The notes under the pieces were generated by a model. The model made no database searches, was not told the origin of the DNA, and saw nothing but the letters and a program-made list of their open reading frames with translations. The position numbers and the translations under genes were made by a program. Positions 16,495 to 23,712 of a stretch of DNA of 64,000 bases are shown piece after piece (the first letter of the stretch is position 1; every line of letters begins with the position of its first letter). Source of the DNA: Beijerinckia sp. 28-YEA-48 (GTDB lineage Bacteria; Pseudomonadota; Alphaproteobacteria; Rhizobiales; Beijerinckiaceae); assembly GCF_900104955.1 (NCBI RefSeq), contig NZ_FNSI01000001.1:5428001-5492000 (forward strand). Reading direction: 5' to 3'.

Positions 16495-17918
16495 AACGCC
16501 TCGCTTGCTTCTTTTTGCCGGATACGGTCGTTGCACGCGCGGTCGCCGTGCTGTTGCTCGCGCTGCTCGTGGTCAACGCGGTTGGTTATGTGACTTACCG
16601 CATGGGCATCGACGCGATTATCAGTGCTGCCCGCGAGCGGGAACTGGCGGAGCGTATTTCATCCATCGCGAAAGCCGTTAACGAGCTGCCGTCGGCCGCC
16701 GAACGCGATCGGGCGGCTCATGCTCTGTCGACCCTGACGCTCGAAGTGCATTGGGGGCATACCGCACCGGCGATCGAGAATCCCGAGCCGGATGCGATGG
16801 GTCGGTCGTTGGCGGAGCGGTTGAAGAAGCTTTTGGTGCGCAACAGTTCATCGCTGGCTGTCGGCTATGTGCCCCATGATGATCATGGTTCGGATGGAAC
16901 GGGTCAGTTGAACGGGCCAGGGCGCAGTCCGGGGAGCGACCTGGGGGATACGTCCTACAATCTGCAGGTCTCGGTTCGGCTCGATGACAATTCCTGGCTC
17001 TGGTTTCTCTCCTATGTGCCGGGGACCGCACCCTATATTTCATGGAGCGCCCTGCTGGTGCCCCTCTATATGTGCGTGGCGATCATTCTCATCGCGGTTC
17101 TGTCGCTGCGCTGGGTGACGCGGCCGTTGCGGCTGTTCGCCGATGCCGCGGGCAAGTTCAATCTCGATACCGAAGCGCAGAAAGTGCCTGAATTCGGGCC
17201 GGTCGAACTGCGCACGGCGGCGCGGGCGATGAACGCCATGCTGGAACGCATTCAATTGCTGGTGCGGGAACGAACCGCGGCGCTGGCGGCGCTATCGCAC
17301 GATCTGCGCACGCCCATCACCCGCATTCAGCTGCGCAACGAGCTGACGGAAGACGATACGTTGCGCGGGGCGACCGAGGCCGATCTTGCCGAAATGAACG
17401 AGATGATCCAGTCGACTCTCGAATATCTGCGCGTCGGCGCGGGCAATATGCCGCGCCGGGCGATCGATATCGGGGCGATGTTACACACGATTTGTGACGA
17501 GCAGGCGGATATCGGCCATGACGTGGCGCTGAATGCGCCGCCGAACATCCTGATGAGTGGTAGCCCCAATATCATCAAGCGTGCTCTCACAAATGTGATC
17601 GGCAATGCCTGCAAGTACGCCGACAAGGTGAGAGTCGATCTCACCACAAGAACTGGTTACATGCAGGTAACCGTGCGCGATGAAGGTCCCGGCATTCCTG
17701 AGCAGGATTTAGAACGGGTCTTCGAACCGTTCTATCGCGTTGAAAGTTCAAGAAGTCGGACGACGGGCGGGACAGGTCTTGGCCTCACCATCGCGCGCAA
17801 AGTGATCGAAGGCCATGGCGGTTCGGTGACCTTAACCAATCGCCCGACAGGCGGTCTTGAAGTCGTCGTGGCGTTGCCGCTGTGCTCAATGCCCCATGTC
17901 GCGCTGCCGGTGAAATAA
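16491..17918 (+). CDS. EnvZ-like sensor histidine kinase
   Basis: A 475-residue membrane kinase. There is a transmembrane helix near residues 15-35 and a second near 185-205 flanking a periplasmic domain of about 150 residues; a HAMP linker follows, then a HisKA box with His270 in LSHDLRTPITR. The HATPase_c part has NVIGNACKYAD, DEGPGIPEQDLERVF and GGTGLGLTIA. It starts within the last codons of the response regulator gene. The periplasmic domain is charged and Gly/Asp-rich (DDHGSDGTGQLNGPG), and the signal sensed is unknown. The stop codon lies inside box copy 2, so the kinase 3' end doubles as the promoter region of the first small exported-protein gene. Confidence 0.93.
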   Translation: MKRLACFFLPDTVVARAVAVLLLALLVVNAVGYVTYRMGIDAIISAARERELAERISSIAKAVNELPSAAERDRAAHALSTLTLEVHWGHTAPAIENPEPDAMGRSLAERLKKLLVRNSSSLAVGYVPHDDHGSDGTGQLNGPGRSPGSDLGDTSYNLQVSVRLDDNSWLWFLSYVPGTAPYISWSALLVPLYMCVAIILIAVLSLRWVTRPLRLFADAAGKFNLDTEAQKVPEFGPVELRTAARAMNAMLERIQLLVRERTAALAALSHDLRTPITRIQLRNELTEDDTLRGATEADLAEMNEMIQSTLEYLRVGAGNMPRRAIDIGAMLHTICDEQADIGHDVALNAPPNILMSGSPNIIKRALTNVIGNACKYADKVRVDLTTRTGYMQVTVRDEGPGIPEQDLERVFEPFYRVESSRSRTTGGTGLGLTIARKVIEGHGGSVTLTNRPTGGLEVVVALPLCSMPHVALPVK

Positions 17919-17937
17919 TTTGTAACAGAGCGGCAAT
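17914..17937 (+). promoter_or_regulatory. Shared box (copy 2) before the first small exported-protein gene
   Basis: AATAATTTGTAACAGAGCGG continuing to GCAAT. TTGTAAC and CGGCAAT start 11 bases apart, and GATACA follows as a possible -10. It overlaps the kinase stop codon. Confidence 0.6.
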
Positions 17938-18009
17938 GTCGTTGATACACAGCGATCCCATTTCCTCCTTGTGAAAGCGAAGATGCTTCGCTGGAAAAGG
18001 ATGAATGTC

Positions 18010-18270
18010 ATGACTAAATCGAAATCCGTCGCAGCCGCTCTGTTCGGTGTTGCCGTTGTCGCTCTTGCTGGTGGTTCGGCGATGGCGCAGTCCTATCGCA
18101 CCGATGCTTATGCCTCGTCGTCTTATGATCAGGCCCAACAGCGCGCCAATGACGTGAAGGAACTCAACAGCGATTCGGGCCTCGCCGCTCATCGCGAGAT
18201 CCTGAACCCGCGTTCGTTTGCGACCCAGGGCCAGGACAGCCGGTACATTGGCCAATACAATCGCGACTAA
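18010..18270 (+). CDS. Small exported protein, paralogue 1 of 4
   Basis: An 86-residue protein from the ATG at 18010, chosen because AAGG lies 9 bases upstream; an ATG at 18001 is also in frame. The signal peptide is KSVAAALFGVAVVALAGG, with probable cleavage after AMA. The mature part is about 60 polar residues (QSYRTDAYASSSYDQAQQRA, then NDVKELNSDSGLAAHRE) ending YIGQYNRD. I do not recognise a family. It probably resides in the periplasm or on the surface. It has its own upstream box and a downstream terminator pair, so it is monocistronic and probably controlled by the neighbouring two-component system. Confidence 0.82.
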   Translation: MTKSKSVAAALFGVAVVALAGGSAMAQSYRTDAYASSSYDQAQQRANDVKELNSDSGLAAHREILNPRSFATQGQDSRYIGQYNRD

Positions 18271-18303
18271 TCGCTGATTGATTTGAATTGATGTTTTGAA
18301 CAT

Positions 18304-18337
18304 GGGCGTCCCGTCATGGGGCGCCCCAATCATTTTG
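18304..18337 (+). terminator. Terminator-like stem-loop after paralogue 1
   Basis: GGGCG (18304-18308) pairs with CGCCC (18322-18326), extended by imperfect pairs and followed by CAATCATTTTG. The same GGGCG...CGCCCCAAT design recurs after paralogues 2 and 3. Confidence 0.55.
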
Positions 18338-18353
18338 ACCTACAAGATTCAAG

Positions 18354-18384
18354 AAGGCGCCTGGTTCAACGGGCGCCTTTTTTC
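18354..18384 (+). terminator. Strong intrinsic terminator
   Basis: AAGGCGCC (18354-18361) pairs with GGCGCCTT (18372-18379) and runs into a T-tract. It is a second terminator in tandem after paralogue 1, insulating it from paralogue 2. Confidence 0.8.
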
Positions 18385-18402
18385 TTCAGGGTGCTGCGTG
18401 AC

Positions 18403-18436
18403 ACAATTTGTAATCGAAGGGCAAAACGGCGGATAC
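18403..18436 (+). promoter_or_regulatory. Shared box (copy 3) before small exported-protein paralogue 2
   Basis: ACAATTTGTAATCGAAGGGC followed by AAAAC and CGGATAC. The same order (AATTTGTAA, GCAAAAC, CGGATAC) recurs in copies 4 and 5. GGATAC may be the -10 element. Confidence 0.6.
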
Positions 18437-18498
18437 GTTGCCGGCCTATGTTCTTTTTGTGAAGGCGAAATGCTTCACAGAAGATAAGGATCAAGATC

Positions 18499-18759
18499 AT
18501 GACTAATTCGAAGACTCTTACTGCCGCCCTGTTCGGTGTTGTCGTTGCGGCTCTTGCTGGTGGTTCGGCGATGGCGCAGTCCTATCGCACGGATACCTAC
18601 GCTTCTTCGTCCTATGACCGCGCCCAGCAGCGCGCCAACGACGTGAAGGAACTCAACAGTGATTCGGGCCTTGCCGCCCATCGCGATCTTCTGAGCCCGC
18701 GCTCGTTCGGCAACCAGGGCCGTGACAGCCAGTACATCGGCCAATACAACCGCGACTAA
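18499..18759 (+). CDS. Small exported protein, paralogue 2 of 4
   Basis: An 86-residue close paralogue of the protein at 18010-18270, differing mainly by conservative changes (for example AYASSSYDQA becomes TYASSSYDRA). The signal peptide is KTLTAALFGVVVAALAGG with an AMA cleavage site. The mature end is LLSPRSFGNQGRDSQYIGQY. AAGG lies 8 bases before the ATG. It is flanked by its own box and terminator. The function is unknown; conservation of both protein and flanks points to a tandem duplication that included the regulatory DNA. Confidence 0.82.
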   Translation: MTNSKTLTAALFGVVVAALAGGSAMAQSYRTDTYASSSYDRAQQRANDVKELNSDSGLAAHRDLLSPRSFGNQGRDSQYIGQYNRD

Positions 18760-18793
18760 TCTCGCGACCAATTTAAGTCTGATGTTTGAACTT

Positions 18794-18827
18794 GGGCGCT
18801 CCGTTTTGGGGCGCCCCAATTTTTTTG
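18794..18827 (+). terminator. Intrinsic terminator after paralogue 2
   Basis: GGGCGC (18794-18799) pairs with GCGCCC (18811-18816), with inner TCC/GGG pairing, then CAATTTTTTT. Confidence 0.75.
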
Positions 18828-18840
18828 GCAAATGACATTC

Positions 18841-18891
18841 AGGGGATCCTGCAGGAGGATCCTGCAAAGGGGATCTTGCAAGGGTATCTTG
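18841..18891 (+). repeat. Four degenerate 12-14 bp tandem repeats
   Basis: Successive units AGGGGATCCTGC, AGGAGGATCCTGC, AAAGGGGATCTTGC and AAGGGTATCTTG lie between the terminator of paralogue 2 and the box of paralogue 3. They are non-coding and look like a slippage-expanded minisatellite. Confidence 0.75.
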
Positions 18892-18930
18892 TTTGCCGAT
18901 CGCCCTTTTATCTTTAGAAGAGCGATCGAT

Positions 18931-18963
18931 ATAATTTGTAATCGTCGAGCAAAACAACGGATA
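18931..18963 (+). promoter_or_regulatory. Shared box (copy 4) before small exported-protein paralogue 3
   Basis: ATAATTTGTAATCGTCGAGC followed by AAAACAACGGATAC; same element order as copies 3 and 5. Confidence 0.6.
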
Positions 18964-19024
18964 CGTGGAGGGACCATCTCTTCTTTGCGAGGGCGAAATG
19001 CTTCGCAAAAGAAGGATGAATGTC

Positions 19025-19288
19025 ATGACCAAGTCGAAATCTGTTGCCGCCGCTCTGTTCGGCGTTGCCGTTATGGCGCTTGCCGGTGGTTCGGCGATGG
19101 CGCAGTCCTACCGCACCGATACTTACTCGGGTCTTTCGTCTTATGACCGCGCCCAACAGCGCGCCGATGATATGAAGGAACTCAGCAGCGATGCTGGTCT
19201 TGCGGCCCATCGTAATCTCTTGAGCCCGCAAACCTACGCGAACCAGGGTCGCGATCGGCAGTTCATCGGTCGTTACAATCAAAACTAA
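19025..19288 (+). CDS. Small exported protein, paralogue 3 of 4
   Basis: An 87-residue paralogue of the two preceding proteins from the ATG at 19025; an in-frame ATG lies at 19016. The signal peptide is KSVAAALFGVAVMALAGG with AMA cleavage. The mature part has a one-residue insertion (TYSGLSSYDRAQQRADD) and ends FIGRYNQN. It has its own upstream box and a very strong terminator. The preceding shared sequence includes GGCGAAATGCTTCGCAAAAG, also present before paralogue 2 in similar form, so the 5' untranslated regions are homologous too. Confidence 0.82.
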   Translation: MTKSKSVAAALFGVAVMALAGGSAMAQSYRTDTYSGLSSYDRAQQRADDMKELSSDAGLAAHRNLLSPQTYANQGRDRQFIGRYNQN

Positions 19289-19348
19289 TCTTGCATGGTT
19301 ATTCGCGCGGTTCACTGCGTGATTGATCGAGTTTGGATTTGGAAGATC

Positions 19349-19380
19349 GGGCGCTCCGCACGCGGAGCGCCCCAATTTTT
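19349..19380 (+). terminator. Strong intrinsic terminator after paralogue 3
   Basis: GGGCGCTCCGC (19349-19359) and GCGGAGCGCCC (19362-19372) form a perfect 11-bp stem, followed by CAATTTTT. Confidence 0.85.
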
Positions 19381-19406
19381 GCCGGATAGGGTCGGAACCA
19401 GGCGAT

Positions 19407-19440
19407 ACAATTTGTAATTGAGCAGCAAAACAGCGGATAC
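19407..19440 (+). promoter_or_regulatory. Shared box (copy 5) before small exported-protein paralogue 4
   Basis: ACAATTTGTAATTGAGCAGC followed by AAAACAGCGGATAC. It matches copies 3 and 4 in spacing and content, although the protein it precedes is strongly diverged. Confidence 0.6.
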
Positions 19441-19502
19441 GCAGGCTCTCCATCTTCATTCTTAAGGAAGCAACATGCTTCCATGCAGAGAGGATGAGGA
19501 TC

Positions 19503-19862
19503 ATGAATAGTTCGAAGCCGCTTTTTGCCGCGCTGTTTGGCGTTGCCTTTGTCACGCTTTCGGGTGCCGCGATGGCGCAGACGGTCAACGGCCATAGGTC
19601 CAGCGATCACACGTTGGATTCGACGAACCACCCCTACGAAGCACTCTATACCGATGTTGAGGTTCGCCAGCCCGCGACGAACGGCTTTACGACCATCTCG
19701 CCGCGCGACCGTGAATTGCAGCGGATCGACGATATCAAGCGGCAGAGAAGCGATGGCTTTGTTGCCAATACCGGTCCTCGCGGTTCTGAGCCGATTTTGA
19801 GCCCGCGTGATCGCGAGTTGCTGCGTCTGGGCGCGGAACGTGACCGTCTGATCGGCGGTTGA
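19503..19862 (+). CDS. Small exported protein, diverged paralogue 4
   Basis: A 119-residue protein from the ATG at 19503; an ATG at 19494 is also in frame. The signal peptide (FAALFGVAFVTLSGAAMA) aligns with those of paralogues 1-3, but the mature part is longer. It contains an internal duplication, ISPRDRELQRI and LSPRDRELLRL, separated by about 30 residues, related to the LSPRSF segment of the smaller paralogues. The protein is charged and Arg-rich in the mature half. The same upstream box argues that it belongs to the same regulon. No known family recognised. Confidence 0.8.
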   Translation: MNSSKPLFAALFGVAFVTLSGAAMAQTVNGHRSSDHTLDSTNHPYEALYTDVEVRQPATNGFTTISPRDRELQRIDDIKRQRSDGFVANTGPRGSEPILSPRDRELLRLGAERDRLIGG

Positions 19863-19883
19863 TCCTTATCGCCGAAAAGGCGT

Positions 19884-19910
19884 CGGGCGCTTCGCTTCGG
19901 GGAGCGCCCG
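19884..19910 (+). terminator. Stem-loop after paralogue 4
   Basis: CGGGCGCT (19884-19891) pairs with AGCGCCCG (19903-19910). It lacks a T-tract, so termination may be partial, allowing read-through into the zinc-ribbon gene. Confidence 0.5.
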
Positions 19911-19963
19911 ATGGCCCGCAGGGAAGGGGGAGCCGTTTCTGGAAAACCGGAGGGGGATTGATC

Positions 19964-20278
19964 ATGGGTTCACATTTCTTTGACCGCTTTACCGGGTGTT
20001 TCGGACGGTATGGAAACGGTCACGATCGCCGCCATGGCGGTTCCATCAATGGCCAGACATCTCCGTCTCGGTCTTCCGAGGCTTGGTCGGTCGAGACGCG
20101 GCAACCGACGCGCATGTTGGTTTGTCCGCGATGCTGGGCTGATAACAAGCCGGATGCCCGCTTCTGCAATGCCTGCGGGTATGCGCTTGGTCAGGCCGAT
20201 ATCGTCTGCGTCGAATGCGGCCATGTTCTCGCGGTCGGCGCGAAGGTCTGTGCGTTTTGTGGCCAGGACGTCACTTGA
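19964..20278 (+). CDS. Double zinc-ribbon protein
   Basis: A 104-residue protein whose C-terminal half carries two zinc ribbons: CPRCWADNKPDARFCNACG and CVECGHVLAVGAKVCAFCG, each with two CxxC knuckles. The N-terminal half is His/Arg/Ser-rich and probably flexible, with no membrane segment. The ATG at 19964 follows GGAGGGGG. Double zinc ribbons mediate protein or nucleic-acid contacts; the partner is unknown. It lies 102 bases after the exported-protein paralogue array and convergent with the CDF transporter gene. Confidence 0.8.
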   Translation: MGSHFFDRFTGCFGRYGNGHDRRHGGSINGQTSPSRSSEAWSVETRQPTRMLVCPRCWADNKPDARFCNACGYALGQADIVCVECGHVLAVGAKVCAFCGQDVT

Positions 20279-20298
20279 GGTTGACGTCACCTGAGGTT
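20267..20298 (+). repeat. 16-bp tandem duplication across the zinc-ribbon stop codon
   Basis: GACGTCACTTGAGGTT (20267-20282) is followed directly by GACGTCACCTGAGGTT, one mismatch. The first copy contains the stop codon of the zinc-ribbon gene. Confidence 0.8.
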
Positions 20299-20310
20299 TA
20301 GGCGGCGCAT

Positions 20311-21222
20311 CTAGAAGCGGTTGGGATGTTCGGCCTCGCGCAGCGACTGATCCTCGATCTGGATCGTCGTATGGGTGAGGCCGAATTTTTCGTCCATCGC
20401 CTCGTTGGCGGCGATAAGGATCGGGCGGGCCTGGTTCATGTCTTCGACCACCAGATGGCAGGTCATGGCATCAAGGCCCGACGTCAATGTCCAGACATGT
20501 AAGTCGTGGACGACCGTTACGCCCTTGATGTCCAAGAGGGTCTTTTCCAACAGTGCCATGTCGACTTCCGGCGGCGTGCCTTCCAACAGGATGTGAACGG
20601 CCTGTTTCAGCAAAATCCAGGTGCGTGGCACGATGAACAGGCCGATGCCAGCGCCAATGATCGGATCAGCCAGCTTCCATCCGGTCAACATCACGAATAG
20701 AGCGGCGATGATGACGCCGAGCGAGCCGAGCATGTCGCTCAGCACTTCGAAATAGGCCCCCTTGACGTTGAGGCTTTCAGACGAGGCACCGGCCAAAAGG
20801 CGCATGCTGATCAGATTGACCGCAAGACCAGCCACGGCCACCACCAGCATGGGGCCGCCGAGAATATCAGGTGGGTTGAGAAAGCGCTGATAGGCCTCGT
20901 ACAGAATATAGATCGACAGCACGAGCAGCACGACCGCGTTGGCCATGGCGGACAGCACTTCGGCGCGCACATAGCCATAGGTGCGCTGTGGCGTGGCCGG
21001 GCGTTCGGCGAAGCGGATGGCGATCAGCGCCAGGGCCAGGCCGCCGGCGTCCGTCAGCATATGGGCGGCATCGGCGAGCAGGGCGAGGCTGCCCGTCCAT
21101 AGGCCGCCGATCACTTCCACCACCATGAAGCTTGTGGTGAGCGCCAGCGCCCAGCGCAGTTGGTTCTTGTGCTGCCCGGCTGCGGTGAGGGGAATCGCGC
21201 CGTGAGAGTGGCCGCCCGCCAT
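20311..21222 (-). CDS. Cation diffusion facilitator (CDF) family metal efflux transporter
   Basis: A 303-residue CDF protein from the ATG at 21222, which has GGAG 8 bases upstream; an in-frame GTG is at 21249. There are six membrane helices with the metal-site motif ALLADAAHMLTDAGGL and a second HxxxD-like site in the later helix (EVLSDMLGSL), then a cytoplasmic domain. The N-terminus is His-rich (GGHSHG). It exports divalent metal, most likely zinc or cobalt/cadmium, by proton exchange (CzcD/ZitB type). No regulator lies alongside. Confidence 0.92.
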   Translation of the reverse strand: MAGGHSHGAIPLTAAGQHKNQLRWALALTTSFMVVEVIGGLWTGSLALLADAAHMLTDAGGLALALIAIRFAERPATPQRTYGYVRAEVLSAMANAVVLLVLSIYILYEAYQRFLNPPDILGGPMLVVAVAGLAVNLISMRLLAGASSESLNVKGAYFEVLSDMLGSLGVIIAALFVMLTGWKLADPIIGAGIGLFIVPRTWILLKQAVHILLEGTPPEVDMALLEKTLLDIKGVTVVHDLHVWTLTSGLDAMTCHLVVEDMNQARPILIAANEAMDEKFGLTHTTIQIEDQSLREAEHPNRF

Positions 21223-21432
21223 ATGGATCTCCGAATTCCGTGTTGGCACGCCAGAATATGCGGCTTGCGGACGAACACAATTACAGCGCGGCCCTGCACG
21301 GTCGATGGCGGGAACACGCTTTATGTTTTCTTTACGTGATGGCCCGGTTTCACCATGGAGATTTTATGGCCTTGTCGCCGTTTATGCGCGTCCGGCAGCC
21401 CAGAGCTGCCAATGCAGAAACGGAGCCGTGCC

Positions 21433-21657
21433 GTGAAACAAGAAGAACCTCCTTTGTGTAGTGCAGTTGTTTTTCTGGGCCGCGATCACAGCGGCCGTTG
21501 GATCGTGCGCGAAGAGAACAATGTGTTCGGCGGCATGTTCGTCAACAAAGCGACGGCACTGCGCTACGCCTTGTTCGAGAACGGGAATCATCCCGAGGCC
21601 ATTGTCTCCTGCGCGGCACCTCTCGAATTCGAATGGCCGGCGTTGCGCCGGGCCTGA
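21433..21657 (+). CDS. Small hypothetical protein
   Basis: A 74-residue protein from the GTG at 21433, chosen for GGAG 7 bases upstream; the frame is open from 21355. The core (VVFLGRDHSGRWIVREENNV, then GGMFVNKATALRYALFENG) looks like a small alpha/beta fold with no signal peptide or membrane segment. I do not recognise a family. It runs in the same direction as the DapA-like gene 35 bases downstream and may be co-transcribed with it. Confidence 0.6.
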   Translation: MKQEEPPLCSAVVFLGRDHSGRWIVREENNVFGGMFVNKATALRYALFENGNHPEAIVSCAAPLEFEWPALRRA

Positions 21658-21692
21658 TCGTGCTCCCAGTTCGATCACAACAGGATCCCTCC

Positions 21693-22649
21693 GTGCAGAC
21701 GTTGCCTTGGCTCATGGGGTATATCCCCGATCTCCCGTCCCCGTTTGATCGACATGGCGCGCTTGATGAGGCAGCGTTTCGTCGGATCTGCACGCGCCAG
21801 ATCGAGGCCGGCGCGAAGGCCCTTGTTGTCGGCGAGACGACCGGCGAATTTTCCACCCTGGCGCCGCAGGAGCATGAGCGGCTTGTGCGTCTGGCGGTCG
21901 AGGTCGCGGCCGGTCGGGCGGCGGTGATCGCGGGGGCTGGATCGAATGCGTCGGCGCAGGCGGTGGAGTTGGCGCGCAGCGCTTGGAAAAGCGGCGCGCA
22001 AGCGATTCAGTCGGTGACGCCCTATTATAACAAGCCGATGCAGGCCGGGATCGTCGCGCATTTCGAAGCGATCGCCGCTGCGGTACCCCTGCCGATCATC
22101 CTGCATGATGCGCCGGCGCGCAGCCTGCGGCCGCTAAGCGATGAAACGGTGGTGCGGCTGGCCGCTTCCACTCAGTTCGTCGGCTTAGCCGATTCTTCTG
22201 GCGATATTTCCCGTATCGCCCGGTTGCGTGCGTTGCTACCGGCGCGGTTCCGCTTGTTTTCTGCGGACGAGGCGACGGCGGTTTCGTTTTTGCTGCAAGG
22301 CGGCGATGGGTGCATTTCAGCGACGGCCAATATTGCGCCGGTCACCTGTCGCAGCCTCTATGCAAGCTGCCGCCGCCGCAATTTGCGCAGCGCTCTGGCG
22401 CTGGCTGCACGACTGGCGCCGCTTTGCGATGCCGTGCACTTCGATTGTGCGCCCGCGGCGGTGAAACATGCCTTGGCGATGTTCCATTTGCTATCGCCCG
22501 ATGTTCGCCTGCCGCTCACTGAACTTTCAGGAGCCGCCAAAACAGCCCTGGAACTGACCATGATGGGCTTTGGCGCCAGCGAACACGTCTCCGTGGCTCC
22601 AGCGGTTCCTTCGCCTGGTGTGACTGGCTTGCGACGAGCCGTGCGTTAG
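21693..22649 (+). CDS. DapA/NAL superfamily protein lacking the Schiff-base lysine
   Basis: A 318-residue TIM-barrel protein of the dihydrodipicolinate synthase/N-acetylneuraminate lyase family. The GTG at 21693 has AGGA 7 bases upstream; an ATG at 21714 lacks a ribosome site. The substrate loop VVGETTGEFSTL and TPYYNKP are well preserved. However, the position of the catalytic Lys (VGIKEATG in DapA) reads VGLADSSG (Ala166), and the strand with the proton-relay Tyr (YNVPxRT) reads LHDAPARS. It cannot use the usual aldolase mechanism, so it is either a non-catalytic/sensing paralogue or an enzyme with different chemistry. It should not be named dapA. Confidence 0.85.
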   Translation: MQTLPWLMGYIPDLPSPFDRHGALDEAAFRRICTRQIEAGAKALVVGETTGEFSTLAPQEHERLVRLAVEVAAGRAAVIAGAGSNASAQAVELARSAWKSGAQAIQSVTPYYNKPMQAGIVAHFEAIAAAVPLPIILHDAPARSLRPLSDETVVRLAASTQFVGLADSSGDISRIARLRALLPARFRLFSADEATAVSFLLQGGDGCISATANIAPVTCRSLYASCRRRNLRSALALAARLAPLCDAVHFDCAPAAVKHALAMFHLLSPDVRLPLTELSGAAKTALELTMMGFGASEHVSVAPAVPSPGVTGLRRAVR

Positions 22650-22653
22650 GTTG

Positions 22654-23583
22654 TCAGCCGATGCTGCCGGCGAAACGCTCGGCCAGACGTTGCTCGCGGA
22701 ATGCGTCGACGATGAAGTCGATGAAGGCGCGGGTCTTCGCTGGCAACAAAGTGCGATTGGAATAATAGAGCGAGATCGCACCGATGTCGGTGTACCAGCC
22801 TGGCAGAAGACGCAGGAGCGCGCCGCTTTCAAGATGCGGCAGGGCATCGGGCACGGAAATCATGGTGACGCCGAGCCCTAAAGTGGCGGCGTGGCACATG
22901 GCGGCGGGATCGCTCAACACGATGCGCTCCGGTTGCGCGAGCTGCATTTCCGTGCCGAAGGCATTGCGCATCAGCCGCTGCAACACGCGGCCCGTGACGG
23001 CCGAGCGCATGACGATGCCGTCGAGCTCCGCCAATCCCTCCGGATCAGCCGGTGGCGTGCGGCCTTTCATATAGGCGGGCGAGGCGACGGCGATGAGATG
23101 TGCTGGCGTCAGCCGCCGCGCGACAATGCCGGACGCGAGTTCAAAGCCGCCGCCGATCGCGGCGTCATAGCTTTCGGCGATGAGATCGATGGGGCGGCTT
23201 TCGAAGCGCCAATCGGCCCGGATCTGCGGATAGCGGGCGAGGAAGGCCGGCAGCATCGGCAGGATATGATTGATGCCGAAGGCGAGACTCATGCTGACCT
23301 TGACGACGCCTGTCGGTTCGCTGCGATCGGCGGCGACGCTGGCGATGGCCGCCTGCAGATCGGCGAGATTGCCCTGGATGGAGAGTAGGAAACGTTCGCC
23401 AGCTTCGGTCAGGGTCAATTTGCGGGTGCTGCGCTGGAACAGGCGCACGCCGAGATTGCGCTCCAGCATGGCGACGTTACGGCTCACGGCTGCGGGCGTG
23501 AGCCCCAGTCGTCGGGCAGCGGAGGAGAAGCCAGCGGCCTCGGCGCTGCGGACGAAGGATTCGAGATTGGCGAGGGTCTCCAT
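22654..23583 (-). CDS. LysR-family transcriptional regulator
   Basis: A 309-residue regulator with the N-terminal helix-turn-helix LESFVRSAEAAGFSSAARRL, LTPAAVSRNVAMLERNLG and LFQRSTRKLTLTEAG, followed by the periplasmic-binding-protein-like effector domain. It resembles the CrgA-like subgroup with short DNA-binding domain spacing. It is divergent from the isochorismatase-fold hydrolase gene with 129 bases between; a 7-3-7 palindrome there (23600-23616) is a plausible binding site. It probably controls that hydrolase, the following dinucleotide-binding protein and perhaps the molybdoenzyme. Confidence 0.9.
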   Translation of the reverse strand: METLANLESFVRSAEAAGFSSAARRLGLTPAAVSRNVAMLERNLGVRLFQRSTRKLTLTEAGERFLLSIQGNLADLQAAIASVAADRSEPTGVVKVSMSLAFGINHILPMLPAFLARYPQIRADWRFESRPIDLIAESYDAAIGGGFELASGIVARRLTPAHLIAVASPAYMKGRTPPADPEGLAELDGIVMRSAVTGRVLQRLMRNAFGTEMQLAQPERIVLSDPAAMCHAATLGLGVTMISVPDALPHLESGALLRLLPGWYTDIGAISLYYSNRTLLPAKTRAFIDFIVDAFREQRLAERFAGSIG

Positions 23584-23599
23584 GCCAGTATTCTAAAGC

Positions 23600-23616
23600 A
23601 TTCATTGAAAATGAAT
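23600..23616. promoter_or_regulatory. Palindrome in the LysR/hydrolase intergenic region
   Basis: ATTCATT-GAA-AATGAAT is a perfect 7-3-7 inverted repeat containing a T-N11-A core (23601-23613 and overlapping registers), as expected for LysR regulators. It lies 17 bases from the LysR start codon. Confidence 0.55.
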
Positions 23617-23712
23617 CCAGCTATTTCCAACTAATTTTTGATCTATCGATCGGCAATAACCACTCCGTCGAAGCCGCTGGCCCTGCCGCCAGCCCAACAA
23701 TCGGAGTGAAAC

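Noticed and set aside
21498..21692. Extended N-terminus for the DapA-like protein
   Set aside because: It overlaps the small hypothetical gene in another frame and precedes the family's usual start; the GTG at 21693 has AGGA at proper spacing.
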